Assembly (NCBI RefSeq): GCF_029931775.1
Contig: NC_079320.1
Span: 44,688,021-44,752,020, forward strand
Direction: 5' to 3'
Source of the DNA: Euleptes europaea
Lineage: Eukaryota; Chordata; Lepidosauria; Squamata; Sphaerodactylidae
Length of the DNA stretch: 64,000 bases
In this document: positions 1-12,026 of the stretch, in pieces
Position numbering within the stretch: the stretch's first letter is position 1
How the letters are laid out: each line of letters opens with the position of its first letter
Notes under the pieces: generated by a model
Told to the model about the DNA's origin: nothing
Database searches by the model: none
What the model saw: only the letters and a program-made list of their open reading frames with translations
Made by a program: the position numbers and the translations under genes

Positions 1-373
1 GTAGGTCGGATTGTGTTATGTGTTGGCTTCTTTTGATTTTGTGTGCATTAACTGAAGCAGATTTTGAAAAATACTAATAGCCATTGTATTATCAAGCTTT
101 TGTTAGATGTTAAGGTACATGAACCTTTAAAAACTGGACTTTGAATGGAATATGAGTTAACTACACAGGATCTGGAAACTTATTGTTTACTCTGCAGTAG
201 AATTCTTGCTGTAAAGTGGGATGCTACTTTTTAAAGAAAAATTGTCTTTAAAAACGAAGGAAACAGCCATGTTATGGACTAAAATTTAATAACTGCATTA
301 TGACAAATGACCTCCTTGTATTTTCTTTCAGGTACGAGACTCATAAATCTAAGTTTTTAAGGCTTTGTTCAAG
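1..373. other. No recognisable feature
   Basis: AT-rich sequence up to the target-site duplication of the first hAT element. The one short ORF overlaps into the transposon and is not convincing. Confidence 0.5.
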
Positions 374-831
374 GCTTAAGTCAGGGATGGGGAACGTCCG
401 GCCCCCAGGCCGTTTACGGCCCCCGAGGCCATTTTTGGTGGCCCCCGGGAGCTCCAGGGCCCTGCCAGAGAAACACAGCGCAGCACGGCCCTCCCTGAAG
501 CCGCAGCGTGCAGGAACGCTGCGGTCCCTTTAAACCCCCTCTCGCTGACTGGCAGCTGTTAATCGGCGAGAGGAGGCGGGAGGGAGGAAGACGCTTCCCC
601 CAAGCCGGGAAGGCGAAGCGTCCCTGCAAATCGCGCGGCACAACAGTTGAAACCTCTCTCGCCTGCCGCGGAGGGAGGAAGAAGAGGAAAAAGCCAGTCA
701 CTCCCAGGGGCGGAGCATGTGCGTGGGAGCCGATCAGGTGGAGGACTTTTGTGGACTTGGGGGTCAGGGGGAGGTGGGAAGGCTGAAGCCCGGTCGCATG
801 GAGACGGCTGTGTGTGTGTGTGTGAAGGCTT

Positions 832-1802
832 TTCTCTCTTTTCTTCCTTTTTCTGTCACTCTCTCTCCTATTCTTTCTCTCCTCTTTTTCTGTCTCTTTC
901 TCCCCCCTCTCTTTCTCTATTCTTTCTCTCTCCTTTTCTTTCTCTCTTTCTCTCTTTCTTTCTTTCTTTCTTTTTCTTTCTTGTTTCCTTCCTTCTTTCC
1001 TTCTTTCTTCCCTTTCTTCCTTCTTTCCTTTCTTTCCTTCTTTCCCTGCTTCCTTTCTTCCTTCTTTCTGTCCTTCATTCTTTCTTTCCTTGCTTCTTTC
1101 TTTCCTTCTTTCTTCCCTTCCTTCCTTCTTTTCTTTCTGTCCTTCCTTCCTTCTTTCCTTTCTTTCCTTTTTTCCTTCCTTCTTTCCCTGCTTCCTTCCT
1201 TCCTTCTTTCTGTCCTTCATTCTTTCCTTCCTTCCTTCTTCCCTTCCTTCCTTCTTTCCTTTCTTTCCTTCTTTCTGTCCTTCCTTCCTTCTGTCCTTCA
1301 TTCCTTCCTTCTTTCCTTTCTTTCCTTCCTTCTTTCCCTGCTTCCTTCCTTCTTTCTGTCCTTCATTCTTTCTTTCCTTCTTTCCTTCCTTCTTTCTGTC
1401 CTTCATTCCTTCTTTCCTTCCTTTCCCTGCTTCCTTCCTTCTTTCTGTCCTTCATTCTTTCCTCCTTCCTTCTTTCCTTGCTTCTTTCTGTCCTTCATTC
1501 CTTCCTTCTTTCCTTTCTTTCCTTCTTTCCCTGCTTCCTTCCTTCCTTCTTTCTGTCCTTCATTCTTTCCTTCCTTCCTTCTTTCCTTGCTTCTTTCCTT
1601 TTTTCTTTCTTTCCTTCTTTCTTTCCTTCCTTCTTTCTTCCCTTCCTTTTTCTTTCCTTCTTTCTGTCCTTCATTCCTTCCTTCCTTCTTTCCTTGCTTC
1701 TTTCCTTCCTTTCTTTCCTTCTTTCCTTCCTTCTTTCCCTGCTTCCTTCCTTCTTTCTGTCCTTTCTTCTTTCCTTCCTTCCTTCTTTCCTTCCCCTTCC
1801 CT
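832..1802. repeat. ~970-bp C/T-only tract (TTCC/TTTC-type)
   Basis: Almost pure pyrimidine on the plus strand, built from CTTT, CCTT and TCTGTCCTTCATTC-type units in irregular order. Repeats of a larger unit containing CTTTCTGTCCTTCATTC recur about every 60-100 bp, which suggests higher-order expansion. Translated ORFs (poly S/F/L or K/E/R) have no coding value. Confidence 0.95.
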
Positions 1803-1949
1803 GCAGATCGACCGCAGTCTGCAAGCTGCGCCCCCCTGGCACCTCGGTTGCCTGGGCCCACCACTGGCTTCCCTCCCACCTGGGAGGAGGGGGAAGACCT
1901 GGGGGAGCAGAGGCACCCTCCAAGCCTTCTCTGCATAGCCTCCCCACTA

Positions 1950-2155
1950 GGGTTGCCAACCTTCAGGTGGTGTCTGGAGATCTCCTGCTATTACAACTGA
2001 TCTCCAGCCAATAGAGATCAGTTCCCCTGGAGAAAATGGCCACTTTGGCCATTGGGCTCTATGGCTGTACAGTCTTCCTCCCCAAACCCCGCCCTCCTCA
2101 GGCTCCACCCCCAAAACCTCCCGCCAGTGGTGAAGAGGATCTGGCAACCCTAACT
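1950..2155 (+). mobile_element. hAT MITE (TAGGGTTGCCA family), nested
   Basis: About 205 bp bounded by TAGGGTTGCCAACC and CTGGCAACCCTA inverted ends, with the internal block GAGATCTCCTGCTATTA. The same family occurs in reverse orientation at 5216-5425. It sits within the larger 382-2259 hAT element and so is younger than that insertion. I found no clean 8-bp duplication around it. Confidence 0.8.
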
Positions 2156-2642
2156 TCTCCCCCCACACACACACCAGGAGATCTACGCCCGGTATGGCCC
2201 CTGAACGATGTTATAAATATGCAAATTGCCCTTGGCAGAAAAAAGGTTCCCCACCCCTGGCTTAAGTGAAACTGTTATTCCATGATTGTCTAGAAAGTGG
2301 GCCACTCCAGTAAGTAACTGGGATCTTGGCATGTACAGAATCCTTGAAATAGTTCTTTGTGTACTCTCTAAATAGACACAGGCAGTTCATAGCACTGTGG
2401 AAATTCCCTCACCCATTTTATTGGACTAGTAAGGGAAAAGCTGACCAATCACTCCAGTTAATTAAACGTAAGTATAAGCCATATATTAATCTCTCATCTG
2501 CCTGTATCCAGGAAGAAGAGCTTGCTGCTGCTAGTTGTTCAAGAATTATAACCAGATCCTGGCCATTGGATGAGAAAGGAGCACTGTAGTTAAGACTGGT
2601 ATAATCTCTTGCTCTTTTTAGAAAATCCTACTGGGGTTTACG

Positions 2643-2850
2643 GAAGTTGGTTTCAGGTAGCCAGCTCAAGGTTGACTCAGCCTTCCATCCTTCCGAGGTC
2701 GGTAGAATGAGTACCCAGCTTGCTGGGGGTAAAGGGAAGATGACTGGGGAAGGCACTGGCAAACCACCTTGTAAACATCGGGATGTGCCGTCACCCCATG
2801 GGCCAGGAATGACCCAGTGCTTGCACAGGGGACCTTTATACTGGGGTTTA
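2643..2850 (+). mobile_element. tRNA-headed SINE, 5'-truncated copy
   Basis: It matches the body and tail of the fuller copies at 33632 and 34369: GGAAGTTGGTTTCAGGTAGC, then GGTAAAGGGAAGATGACTGG, then a TTGCACAGGGGACCTTTA tail. The tRNA-like head with boxes A and B is missing. Confidence 0.85.
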
Positions 2851-2956
2851 TAATTTGAGAAACCAGATTACAGAGATGAATGGTTATTCCAGCTTTACAT
2901 CTGGGCCTAAATACAACCTACAGTCAAGTGCTACTACCAGCTATTGGATTAAGAGA

Positions 2957-3031
2957 GCAATTCTAAGCAGGTGTACTCAAGTCTATTCATTGGGGCTGAT
3001 TCCCAGGGAAGCATTCTTAAGATTGTACTGT
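2957..3031. repeat. Short palindromic repeat copy (degenerate)
   Basis: A GCAATTCTAAGCAG start and a mirror-like TTCTTAAGATTGTACTGT end, of the kind of small imperfect inverted repeat seen again at 28292, 47181 and 62947. It is much decayed. Confidence 0.45.
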
Positions 3032-3177
3032 AAAGCAATAACATTGTTATGAGGAAAAGTTACAACTACAATACCATGATACCACTTTACAGGTTTCCAT
3101 TCTCTAATCACACACTCCCCTAGGATGGTCAAGAAACCTTTTCTCAATACCTTGATCAAAAGACTGAGGAAATAATT

Positions 3178-5215
3178 TAGAAAATGTGTATACCACCTTG
3201 CCAGACCCACTCAAGGCATCTCATAACTAAACCAGTAAAACAGAACAAAGCAAATAACAATAAAAACAATTTCAAAAAATCAATAAGAATTTTTTAAAAA
3301 CCAATAAAGCGTTCAAATTTTAAAAAACAAAACAAAACACAGAGTGTACAAGAACATAAACCGGCATTCTTAAATGATGGTAAAACAGTTTAGGAGCTGA
3401 CTATAAGATAGCTTAAAAAGATGGAACCTTTTACCGTATTTTTCACTTCATAAGACGCACCTGACCGTAAGACGCACCTAGTTTTTAGAGGAGGAAACAA
3501 GAGTCAAAACCTTCCGTGCATAAATGGCCAATGTTATCAATACAGCAGGAGGGTGCACAAGAGAGCCATTTTCAACTTTGGCCACTCGCACAGGCTGGCG
3601 ACACGCTCCTCATACCTCTCATACCTCTTGAGCCGACTCAACCACACACACCCCCTCAATTAATAAAGGAGGAAGCGCAGAAAGGCACCAGTTTCTCCCA
3701 CCGTGTCTGCTCCGTTACACCGAATCAAGCCTATTGTGTGTGGGAGAAGTATCCCCGCCCCCTTCCCCATTTCAGCACGGACCAAACCATGAAAGATTGA
3801 CGGGGCGAAGGGAGTGGAAAGCGGCTGGCAGCGAGGCGCGGGATCCCCTGGGTCGAGGCCGCAGCACGACGGGCAGCCCCTCCTCAGCTCCTGGGTCCCC
3901 TCGAGGGCCGCCTCCGGGGGAAGGGCCGTCCCAGGGGAAGGAGATGGCGCCCCCCCACCTCCCCTGCGTGTCGGCCGGGCAATGGGAAGGACGGTGCCGG
4001 GCGCCGCTAGCAGCTGCGGGGCATAGTGGCAGCTCGGCCGTGGGAGAGTTTCATTCAATGAGCGGAGGAAAGCCCCCGGGAGGCGCGTGGCTCGGCGGTC
4101 CAGGCAGCTGCTTCCTTTTTGCAACGGAGAGCCTCCCCCTCCTCCCTCTTCAGGGATCTGGCTTCTCACCCGGGCTTTACAATCTGGGGAGAGAGACACG
4201 GGCAAGGACAGGAGAGCAGGTAAGAGCAGAAGCCCGGGAACGTGGCTGCGCGGCCGTTGAGCGTCTGTAGACGGGGGTGAAAGGGGGGTAGGTTACCGTA
4301 ACACACACACATTCACTCCATAAGACGCACAGACATTTCCCCTCACTTTTGAGGAGGAAAAAAGTGCGTCTTATGGAGCGAAAAATACTGTAGTTAAAAG
4401 CCTGTTTCAGTCTGGTGCCTAAAGGAGAGTAAGGCTAGTCCCAAGGGGGAGAGCATTCCAAAGGAGAGGTGTCTTTACCGAAAAGTCCTGTCTCTGCCTT
4501 GCCATCTATCTTGCCTGTTCAGGCAGGGACACAGAGCACAGCTTGAGAAGAGGAACTCAGCTGGTGAGGAGGACAATACAGGAGGAGCAGTCCTTCAAAT
4601 ATCCTGGACCCAAGCCATTTGGGGCCTTACAGGTAAGAATACTTTGAATTGTGCCCAGAAACAGATGGACAGCCAATGGAAATCTTTCAACGCAGGAGTG
4701 ATATTATCCCTGTATCCAACCACTAACAATTATTTTGCTGCTCCATTCTGGACTAGTTAGAGTTTCTGAACAGTTTTTTTAATTAGTTTTTTTCTGAACA
4801 GTTTTCAAAGGCAACCCCATATAAAGTGCACTGCAATAATCTAACTTGGTCATGATCAGACCATGGATTACTATGGCCAGATCATCATTTTCAAAAGAGG
4901 GCCGTAGCTGGCTATCAGCCAAAGCTGATGAAAGGTGCTATACATGCCATGAAAGAGACCTGCAGGTCAGGATCCAGCTGTACCCCCAAGCTATGAACCT
5001 GCTTCTTCAAGGTGGAGTACTACGCCCTCCGGGACAGGTTTTCTCAGACCTTGAGCAGCGTGCAATTGACCAACAGTGCCTCCGTTTTATCTGGATTGAG
5101 CTTCAGTTCATTGGCCCTCATCCATGCTATTGCCTTCTTCAGGCACCTGGTCAGGACTTCCACAGACCCCATCTCCCGGATCTTCTTTTAATAGAAATAA
5201 GGCTGGGTGTTGTCT
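3178..5215 (-). mobile_element. L2-clade LINE, 3' part, split by a Tc1/mariner element
   Basis: Read on the minus strand, the region encodes degraded L2-type reverse-transcriptase carboxy-terminal sequence: ANELKLNPDKTEALLV, then KLDYCSALYMGLPLKTVQ, then LLWNALPLG. These match the conserved L2 order. A 3' UTR continues down to about 3178. A 957-bp DNA element (3434-4390) is inserted, and a hAT MITE (5216-5425) sits at the 5' edge; L2-like sequence resumes briefly at 5434-5447. Frames are broken by stops, so this is an old copy. Confidence 0.75.
3434..4390. mobile_element. Tc1/mariner-type MITE carrying a CpG-rich insert
   Basis: Inverted ends start CCGTATTTTTC and, from the right, CAGTATTTTTCGCTCCAT; both continue into CATAAGACGCAC. 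A TA dinucleotide flanks each side (3432-3433 and 4391-4392). No transposase is visible. The central part, about 3750-4290, is strongly GC- and CpG-rich, unlike the ends and the flanks, and contains a GAGCAG|GTAAGAG splice-donor-like site near 4220. Confidence 0.8.
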
Positions 5216-5425
5216 TAGGTTTGCCAGGTCCCTCTTGGCCACCGGTGGGAGGTTTTTTGGGGTTGGGCCTGAGGAGGGAGGGGTTTGGAAAGGAGAGGGA
5301 CTTCAATGCCATAGAGTCTAATTGCCAAAGCGGCCATTTTCTCGAGGTGAACTGATCTCTATCGGCTGGAGATCAGTTTTAATAGCAGGAGATCTCCAGC
5401 TACTACTTGGAGGTTGGTAACCCTA
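5216..5425 (-). mobile_element. hAT MITE (TAGGGTTGCCA family) with 8-bp target duplication
   Basis: Ends TAGGTTTGCCAGG and TTGGTAACCCTA, with the reverse complement of the internal block of the 1950-2155 copy. It is flanked by TGTTGTCT at 5208-5215 and 5426-5433, a clean 8-bp hAT target duplication inside L2 sequence. Confidence 0.88.
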
Positions 5426-5446
5426 TGTTGTCTGCATATTGATGGA

Positions 5447-6070
5447 CAGCAAATTAAGGTTAAAATACAAGAGAATTAAATACAAGGTTAAAATACAAGA
5501 GAAAAATACAAGCAGTTAAGGAAAAAGCAAAATTGTTGTTTCAGCTTCTGGTACTTGCTTTAAGCAAGGCTAGCGATCGCCAAAAGCAGCAATTGGAAAT
5601 GGAATTCCAAGTTTCTCCCCTTTGCTTTCTGCAGAAGATGCAATGTGAAAACCAGAGAGTATACCTTCTGCTAACTCCAAACTGACAATCTTTTTTAAAA
5701 AAGTAATTTGCTTGGGGATTATAAGAAACAAGGGGGTGAAACGAATGCAATGACATGCTCTGCTTTAGGTTTACAGTTATGACATGACAAAGTCTGAGTT
5801 TGCTTTAGTCATTGCCCTTGTGAACAGGATACGCTCATAACCTACAGAAACAGATTAAGTTGTATGATTTAACAAACACTATTCTCAGCTGTCTATGATA
5901 ATAGTGCACACCCCTTCTGGTCCTTGATTGTCTCTCCTTAATGTCGTTTAAAAACAACTACCGTGCATGTGGTAAATGGGCCTGATCCAGAACCCCACGT
6001 CTGCTGCAAACTTTACATGTAATTTTTATGCCTGCATGCTTCCCCATTTATTTTGACCAAGGGAAAAGCT
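5447..6070. other. No recognisable gene
   Basis: AT-rich. It contains a short imperfect tandem repeat of GTTAAAATACAAGAGAA at about 5458-5506. Nothing else is recognised. Confidence 0.5.
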
Positions 6071-6830
6071 TTGCACGTTTTTATTTACTTATTTACCATT
6101 CAATTTACATGTGATATTTCTACCATAAGATACCCAAAGTGCAATAATTAAAAGGCAATAATTAAAAGCATAATACATAAAACCACAAACTAAAACTGGT
6201 TTACTGCATCACTGAAGATTTCTTAACATATGAATATTAATTGCAAACAAATGAGCTCAGAATATTTGCCTGACACAAGAGGTACTGTTTAAACTGATGG
6301 AGATGTTCAATAGGATGGCAGATGTCCTTTGGTAGGAAGTTCCACAATACATTTACTGTACATAAAGCCCTGTTCTCTGTAGATGATAATAGCACTGGAG
6401 CTGGTGCTGACCTGAAGTGTTCAGCCTACTCATCTCAGTTCCTGAGGGGAGTGGGGTAAGTGTAGGACAAAATGTTCACAAGTAATCCTAGACCTAGCTC
6501 ATTTATAGCTGAGGGTAAATCCAGTACAGTGATTTTGGATTTCAAACAAACTAGTGAAGATTGAAGATAACCTGCATGAGGAACTCAGTGGTTGGCTAGA
6601 AGCCAAACCACTGTATTTTGGGCCCGTTGAAGTGGCTTTCAAGGGCAGCCTGAATGCAGAGATGCACTGTATGTTAAGAGGTTGCAAAAATGTGTAACAT
6701 AATGGCCAAGTCTCTAGTTTCCAAAAGGGATGCAGCATGGGCATCAACAAATGCTGAAAGAATGCACTCCTGTCTCTGGTCAGCATGCATCCTGCCTTCT
6801 TTGTTCTACGTGCCACAAGGGATCAAGGCA
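6071..6830 (-). mobile_element. Old L2-like LINE fragment
   Basis: It shows the same order of weakly similar blocks as the 3178-5215 L2 copy, including a GGAAGTTCCACAATA block and GGCTTTCAAGGGCAGCC. It is heavily decayed, with no readable reverse-transcriptase motif. The assignment is by resemblance only. Confidence 0.4.
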
Positions 6831-9590
6831 ACAGTATTTAAATTCAGTTCTTAATGGAATACTGGATGTGTAGGTTCAGATTATGGAGCATAACATGATA
6901 AAATACAAAAAGGTAGTAATTCAGCCAGTCATTGCAGGTGAATGTCTTAACTTTTGTGGAATGTGTTTATTTGTTAATTTTCAGAGGCCTTTTAAAAACA
7001 TTGAATAGTGCCATCAAGTATATAACTTTTGGTCTGCATTGAGTAACACTTTTACCATCGATGTATCAGTTCTTTTGAGGCTAATTCTCTTAAGTGCACT
7101 GTATGCTCTCAGTACCTGCTTATTAAAGGCCCAAAGTCATATGCCTACTCATGCACATGCAATGGTCACTTCCCAAGGCGAGAAAACAAAAGCAATGGGT
7201 TTCCATCTCAGTATTGGTACTGGCCAGGTTTTGCATGTGTAAGTCTTGAAAAAAATATTTATTGTTAGGTTTGTGACCTGGAAACAGTGCCCTCTAGATG
7301 GAGGTGACTAATACAGAGGCTGACTGAGTAGTTGCTTGGCAACAAAGCAGGAGAGACATTGAACTCCGAGATAAAAGAGAAGAAGCTGATGCTTTTTCTC
7401 ATGCGGGAAAGGAGAATTCCTGTGGGGAAAGTTCCAAGGGGGGGGGGAAGCCTGTGTAGCAGTGAGAAGGGCTGGCCATCTTCTGGTGTGGTCCCGTGAT
7501 CCACAATGTTTATGGGACTTCTGCTATTGTCAGGAAAAGCAGCCTCAGAACCTGTAAAGAAGACAGACATCACCAGACACTCAGACCTACCCTGACTTTG
7601 CGTTAGCGGTACGTCCAAATTTTAATTCTAGTAGTAAGTCCTTACAGGGACCTTTTCAGAGTCAGCAGCTGTCACCCACAGAATCATGCACATTTATGAG
7701 TAAAACCTGTAAACATAAAATGTGGGCATGCAGACTAGTCTTAACCCATGTGAATGCAAAACAGAGATTTGACCTCACTTTGCTGTTCTGGTTTGTGTCA
7801 CATGTCAAATGTGCATAAACCTTGCAAAACTCCTCTGAAATCAAGTGCTGCAGTGTTCTGGCGTAATTACCCAAACCATGATTATAGTACTAATTCAAGC
7901 TGTAGTGTTGTAATTATTCCTATATAAATGCCATCTCAGTGAAAGTGAAAATTGCATCTTGGTTAATGTGGCTTTGGATTGCTTTGCATAAGTAAGCAAT
8001 TTGGGATAATTTAGTGATGGGTACTGGCCCAAAAAGGCATTTTAAAAGCACACTAGAGCCCTGAAATACCACTTCAGCAATAACGGTCAACAACTTTCTG
8101 TAACAAAGTCAGCCTAAAAAAAAACATACGGGTTACTAGTCTGTTATGCTGGTTAAACCCTGAACCTATCTATATCCACTTCCTCCCTGTCAAGCTGTTG
8201 AATCAGTATCAGTTTATTCACCTGTAAAAGTCTTTTTATCTCTTACCTAGCAACATGATTTCCCTCTACATATTTATAAGATACTATACCTTCACAATCC
8301 ACTTCATGCTCTGATGATAAAGTAGATTTTTACTTGTGAAAATGAATGGCACAATCGATTTCTCGATGCTTAAGGTGTTACTGAAGCCATAATAAGTAGG
8401 GACCATGGGACAAATGACAACTTAAAATGCTGAAAAATTAGCATTCCTTGTGGCATAGGACTAACAGTGTCAATCTGTACTCCACAGGGAATGCTCTCAG
8501 TCCAAAGAAGAAACTTACATTATTTTTGCACTGATGATTTAATGAGGACCAGGGCAGGTTCAAGCAAAATATGCCCATTGCTTCCTCCTGATCTGTCTTT
8601 CACCAGGAACAAGCTGAGTCCCAGGGGTGCAATTTCACCCGCCACATTGTGCTACCCCAGTCAGCCATCAGCTGATTTTCCTCTCCCACAGCAGCCATTG
8701 ACCCTCAGGAACAACACACTGGGATTGCGCAGGGAGAAAGGAGACTTGCCAGAAATTGCCACCTGCTCTTAAGAAAACTTGTGTACCTCAATTGTCATAA
8801 AACAAATGGGTTTCAAATGGAACAGCTACATAATTACATTGTAATTCAACCTCATTAAAAGGGGGGGGGTTTAGATCCTGTACACTACAAAGGGAGCGCA
8901 CTCATCTAAATACTGTGGCCTTCTTCCCGCAGCAGCTATCTGCACACCCTTGGAGAGCAGCTTTTTAGTGTGGGTGGGGAGGAGCTCAAGCGGGAGGCTC
9001 TGTGGGAAAGGACTTGGCAGAAATAGCTCTTACCTGGGTAAACTGTTTTGGCAGATCTGGCTGTATGATTGTATGTTTTTATCTTGTTGGTTTATACTGT
9101 TTATACTGTGTGAGTATCCGAAACTCGTTGCTTCAAAACTTGGCAAGAGCAGAGGTGAGAATTCAGCCACTTCATGTTGTTGCTGCATATTCATGCACTG
9201 CATCCTCCAGCCCCCAAGGGCAGCTGGGGTTGCGCAGGTAAGAGGCAGTAGTGGGAAGAAGCAATTATCCCTTCTCAAATCTATGATGTTTGCAATGTAT
9301 AGGATCCAATTCAGAGACTTTTGACAGACTTCATTGGGCACAGCTAATCATAATAGCCAAAAGATCTATGGTGCTGAAAGCTGGACATTTTTACAGAAAG
9401 GGGGCTTAGTAATTTAAAATATACCCCCCAAACCCTATGAACTGTTGCTTTGCATAGAATAGTCAATATTTTTGTCCCTTAATACTCCGGGCACCAAGAT
9501 TTATTTATTTTTAATTATCTAACTTGGCTTTGTATTACTGCTAGATCAGATTGGAAGGACTATGCCCATTATGGTTTAACAAGATAGAAA
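6831..9590. other. Intergenic sequence, no supported gene
   Basis: Unique-looking AT-rich sequence. Several short ORFs on both strands show no family resemblance and no splice-flanked structure. Short homopolymers occur (G10 near 7439, G9 near 8862). Confidence 0.5.
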
Positions 9591-11010
9591 TAAGAACATA
9601 AGAAAGGACCTGCTGGATCAGACCAAGGCCCATCAAGTCCAGCAGTCTGTTCACACAGTGGCCAACCAGGTACTTCTAGGAAGCCACAAACAAGACGACT
9701 GCAGCAGCACCATCCTGCCTGTGTTCCACCGCACCCAAAATAATAGGCATGCTCCTCCGATACTAGAGAGAATAGGTATGTAGCATGACTAGTATCCATT
9801 CTAATAGCCATGAATACCCCTCTCCTCCATGAATATATCCACTCCCCTCTTGAAGCCCTCCAGGCTGGCAGCCATCACCACATCCTGGGGCAGTGTTCCA
9901 CAATTTAACTATGCGTTGTGTGAAAAAATACTTTCTTTTATCTGTTTGGAATCTCTCGCCCTCCAGCTTTAGCAGATGACCCCGTGTTCTAGTATTGTGG
10001 TAGAGGGAGAAAAAGTTCTCCCTGTCTACTCTCTCCAAAACATGCATAATTTTATAGACCTCTATCATGTCTCTCCTTAGCCACCTTCTTTCCAAGCTAA
10101 ACAGCCCTAAGCGTCCTAACCGCTCCCCATAGGACAGTTGTTCTAGTCCCCTAATCATTTTGGTTGCTCTTTTCTGCACCTTCTCAAGCTCTGTAATATC
10201 CTTTTTTAGGTGTGGTGACCAGAACTGTACAGTATTCCAAGTGTGGTCTCACCATAGATTTGTACAAGGGCAGTATGATATCAGCAGTTTTATTTTCTAT
10301 TCCTCGTCTAATTATGGCCAGCATAGAATTTGCCTTTTTTACAGCAGCCGCTGTAAAACTGGGTTGACATCTTCATTGAGCTATCCACTACCACCCCAAG
10401 ATTCCTTTCTTGGTCTGTCGCTGTCAGCACAGATCCCATCAGTGTATATGTGAAGTTGGGATTTTTTGCCCCAATATGCATCACTTTACACTTACTCACA
10501 TTGAATCTCATTTGCCTTTTTAATGCCCATTCTTCCAGTATGCAGAGATCCTTCTGGAGCTCTTCACAGTCCGATTTTAACCACCCTAAATAATTTGGTG
10601 TCATCTGCAAACTTGGCTACTTCACTATTTAACCCCAACTCCAGGTCATTGATGAACAGGTTGAAAAGCACCGGTCCCAACACAGATCCCTGAGGCACCC
10701 CACTGCTCACATCCCACCATTGAGAGAACTGACCATTGATTCCTACTCTCTGCTTCCTATTTTTCAGCCAGCTCTCAATCCATAAGAGGACTTGTCCTCT
10801 TATCCCATGACTATGAAGTTTGCTTAGCAGTCTTTGGTGGGGGACTTTGTCAAAAGCTTTTTGGAAATCCAAATACACAATATCCACAGGCTCATTCCTG
10901 TCCACATGCTTATTGACGCTTTCAAAAAACTAATAGGTTAGTGAGACAGGACCTACCCTTACAGAAGCCATGTTGGGTTTTGCCCAGCAGACCTTGCCCT
11001 TCTATATGAA
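9591..11010 (-). mobile_element. CR1-clade LINE, 3' portion
   Basis: The minus strand encodes CR1-type reverse-transcriptase pieces: [29 protein letters not shown] and FADDTKLF (catalytic FADD), at 10564-10905. A carboxy-terminal part, RRDMIEVYKIMH through FFTQRIVKLWN, follows at 9763-10179. The 3' end carries the TTCTTATG-type terminal repeat (AACATAAG on plus). It is 5'-truncated and has several frame breaks. The upper edge is approximate. Confidence 0.9.
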
Positions 11011-11653
11011 AGCCTGGAGACTCTTCAGTATCAAATGTTGTTTAAAACCTGTTGCATGTATGGTTTGTATCCTGTACAAACCGATTGTCAAACAGTACAG
11101 TTTGCCCAATCTGCTCTGCACTGGGTTTTCATGTTGGAAAGTTACACTTGCAGAAAATATGCAAGCAAGATCGGGGTGTCCTGTTGCCTTTTCCCCATTA
11201 ACTAATCAGAGATTCTACAATTACAACAAAGGAATGGTTTGATTCTTACTAGAGGAAGTCTGTGTTGCCTGGAACATGTATCCACAAGGCCATCAGTTAT
11301 TACAATAGGTGCACTGGGAACATTTCAGTTAACTAGTTTGGGTTAAACTCTTTCCTGTGTTAAAATTGTTTCTTCTAAACTTGATGGCTTTTCTGCCATT
11401 CATGGAAGCAGCAATACAAGGCCGCTTGCAGACGAGCTAGGAGCTTCTGGATACACAAACTCCCTAGCTGCTCAGAAAAAAATACGACTTTTTAAGGAGG
11501 AAGAAAGCACAAAAGACCTGATGAAGACTGGGCATGCTGGGTCAAATATAGCATGTAGGAAACACTCAAGCCTTCATAAAAGGAGGAGTGATGGAAAAGC
11601 AAGGCTTGTGAAAACTGAAAATCCTGGACACGAGGGAAGATTTCTGTGTCGGC
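11010..11653. other. No recognisable gene
   Basis: Unique-looking sequence between two repeats. ORF-like stretches here are short and unsupported. Confidence 0.45.
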
Positions 11654-11831
11654 TGGTGGTGGTAGAAAGTGCTTTCAAGTCACAGTTGACCTACAGCAAG
11701 CCTCGTAGGGGTTTCAAAGCAAAAGATGGTCAGAAGTGGTTTGCCATTGCTTGCCTCAGCCTAGTGACCCTGTGTTTCCTTGGTGGTCTCCCATCCAAAT
11801 ACTATCCAGGGCTGACCCTGCTTAGATTCTG
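11654..11831 (-). mobile_element. 5S-rRNA-derived SINE, old partial copy
   Basis: On the minus strand it begins inside the 5S-like head (CAGGGTCAGCCCTGGATAG, then ATTTGGATGGGAGACCACC) and runs through CAAACCACTTCTGACCATC toward a Bov-B-like tail. The first ~60 bp of the head are missing and divergence from the other copies is high. Confidence 0.75.
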
Positions 11832-12026
11832 ACTGCGCTCTTCCACTATGTTAATTGTGGTAATAAAACAATTCTGCCTGGTCTGCTAAAAAGAAATCTG
11901 TTTCCTAATGTAGTAATAAAAATATATTTTCAGCAGGTGCAATTTACCCCCTTCATTGTTTTAATATTGCTTGGTTAAAAAGTGTCATTTTTTAAGAGGA
12001 ACACTCTCCACTGAAGTGCACTGTAA

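Larger units (their letters stand above)
382..2259. mobile_element. Non-autonomous hAT element with nested insertions
   Basis: Terminal inverted repeats are CAGGGATGGGGAACG at the left and, read inward from the right, CAGGGGTGGGGAACC. A perfect 8-bp target duplication GCTTAAGT flanks it (374-381 and 2260-2267), as expected for hAT. No transposase is visible. The interior holds a CpG-rich stretch (about 400-800), a long pyrimidine tract (832-1802) and a second hAT element (1950-2155). Long ORFs here are low-complexity artefacts. Confidence 0.9.

Noticed and set aside
414-2014. Long overlapping ORFs on both strands (up to 455 codons)
   Set aside because: They are translations of the C/T tract (S/F/L or K/E/R runs) inside a hAT element and have no domain or start context.
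9763-10905. Reverse-transcriptase ORFs as host genes
   Set aside because: They are interrupted pieces of a CR1 LINE with the element's own 3' end attached.
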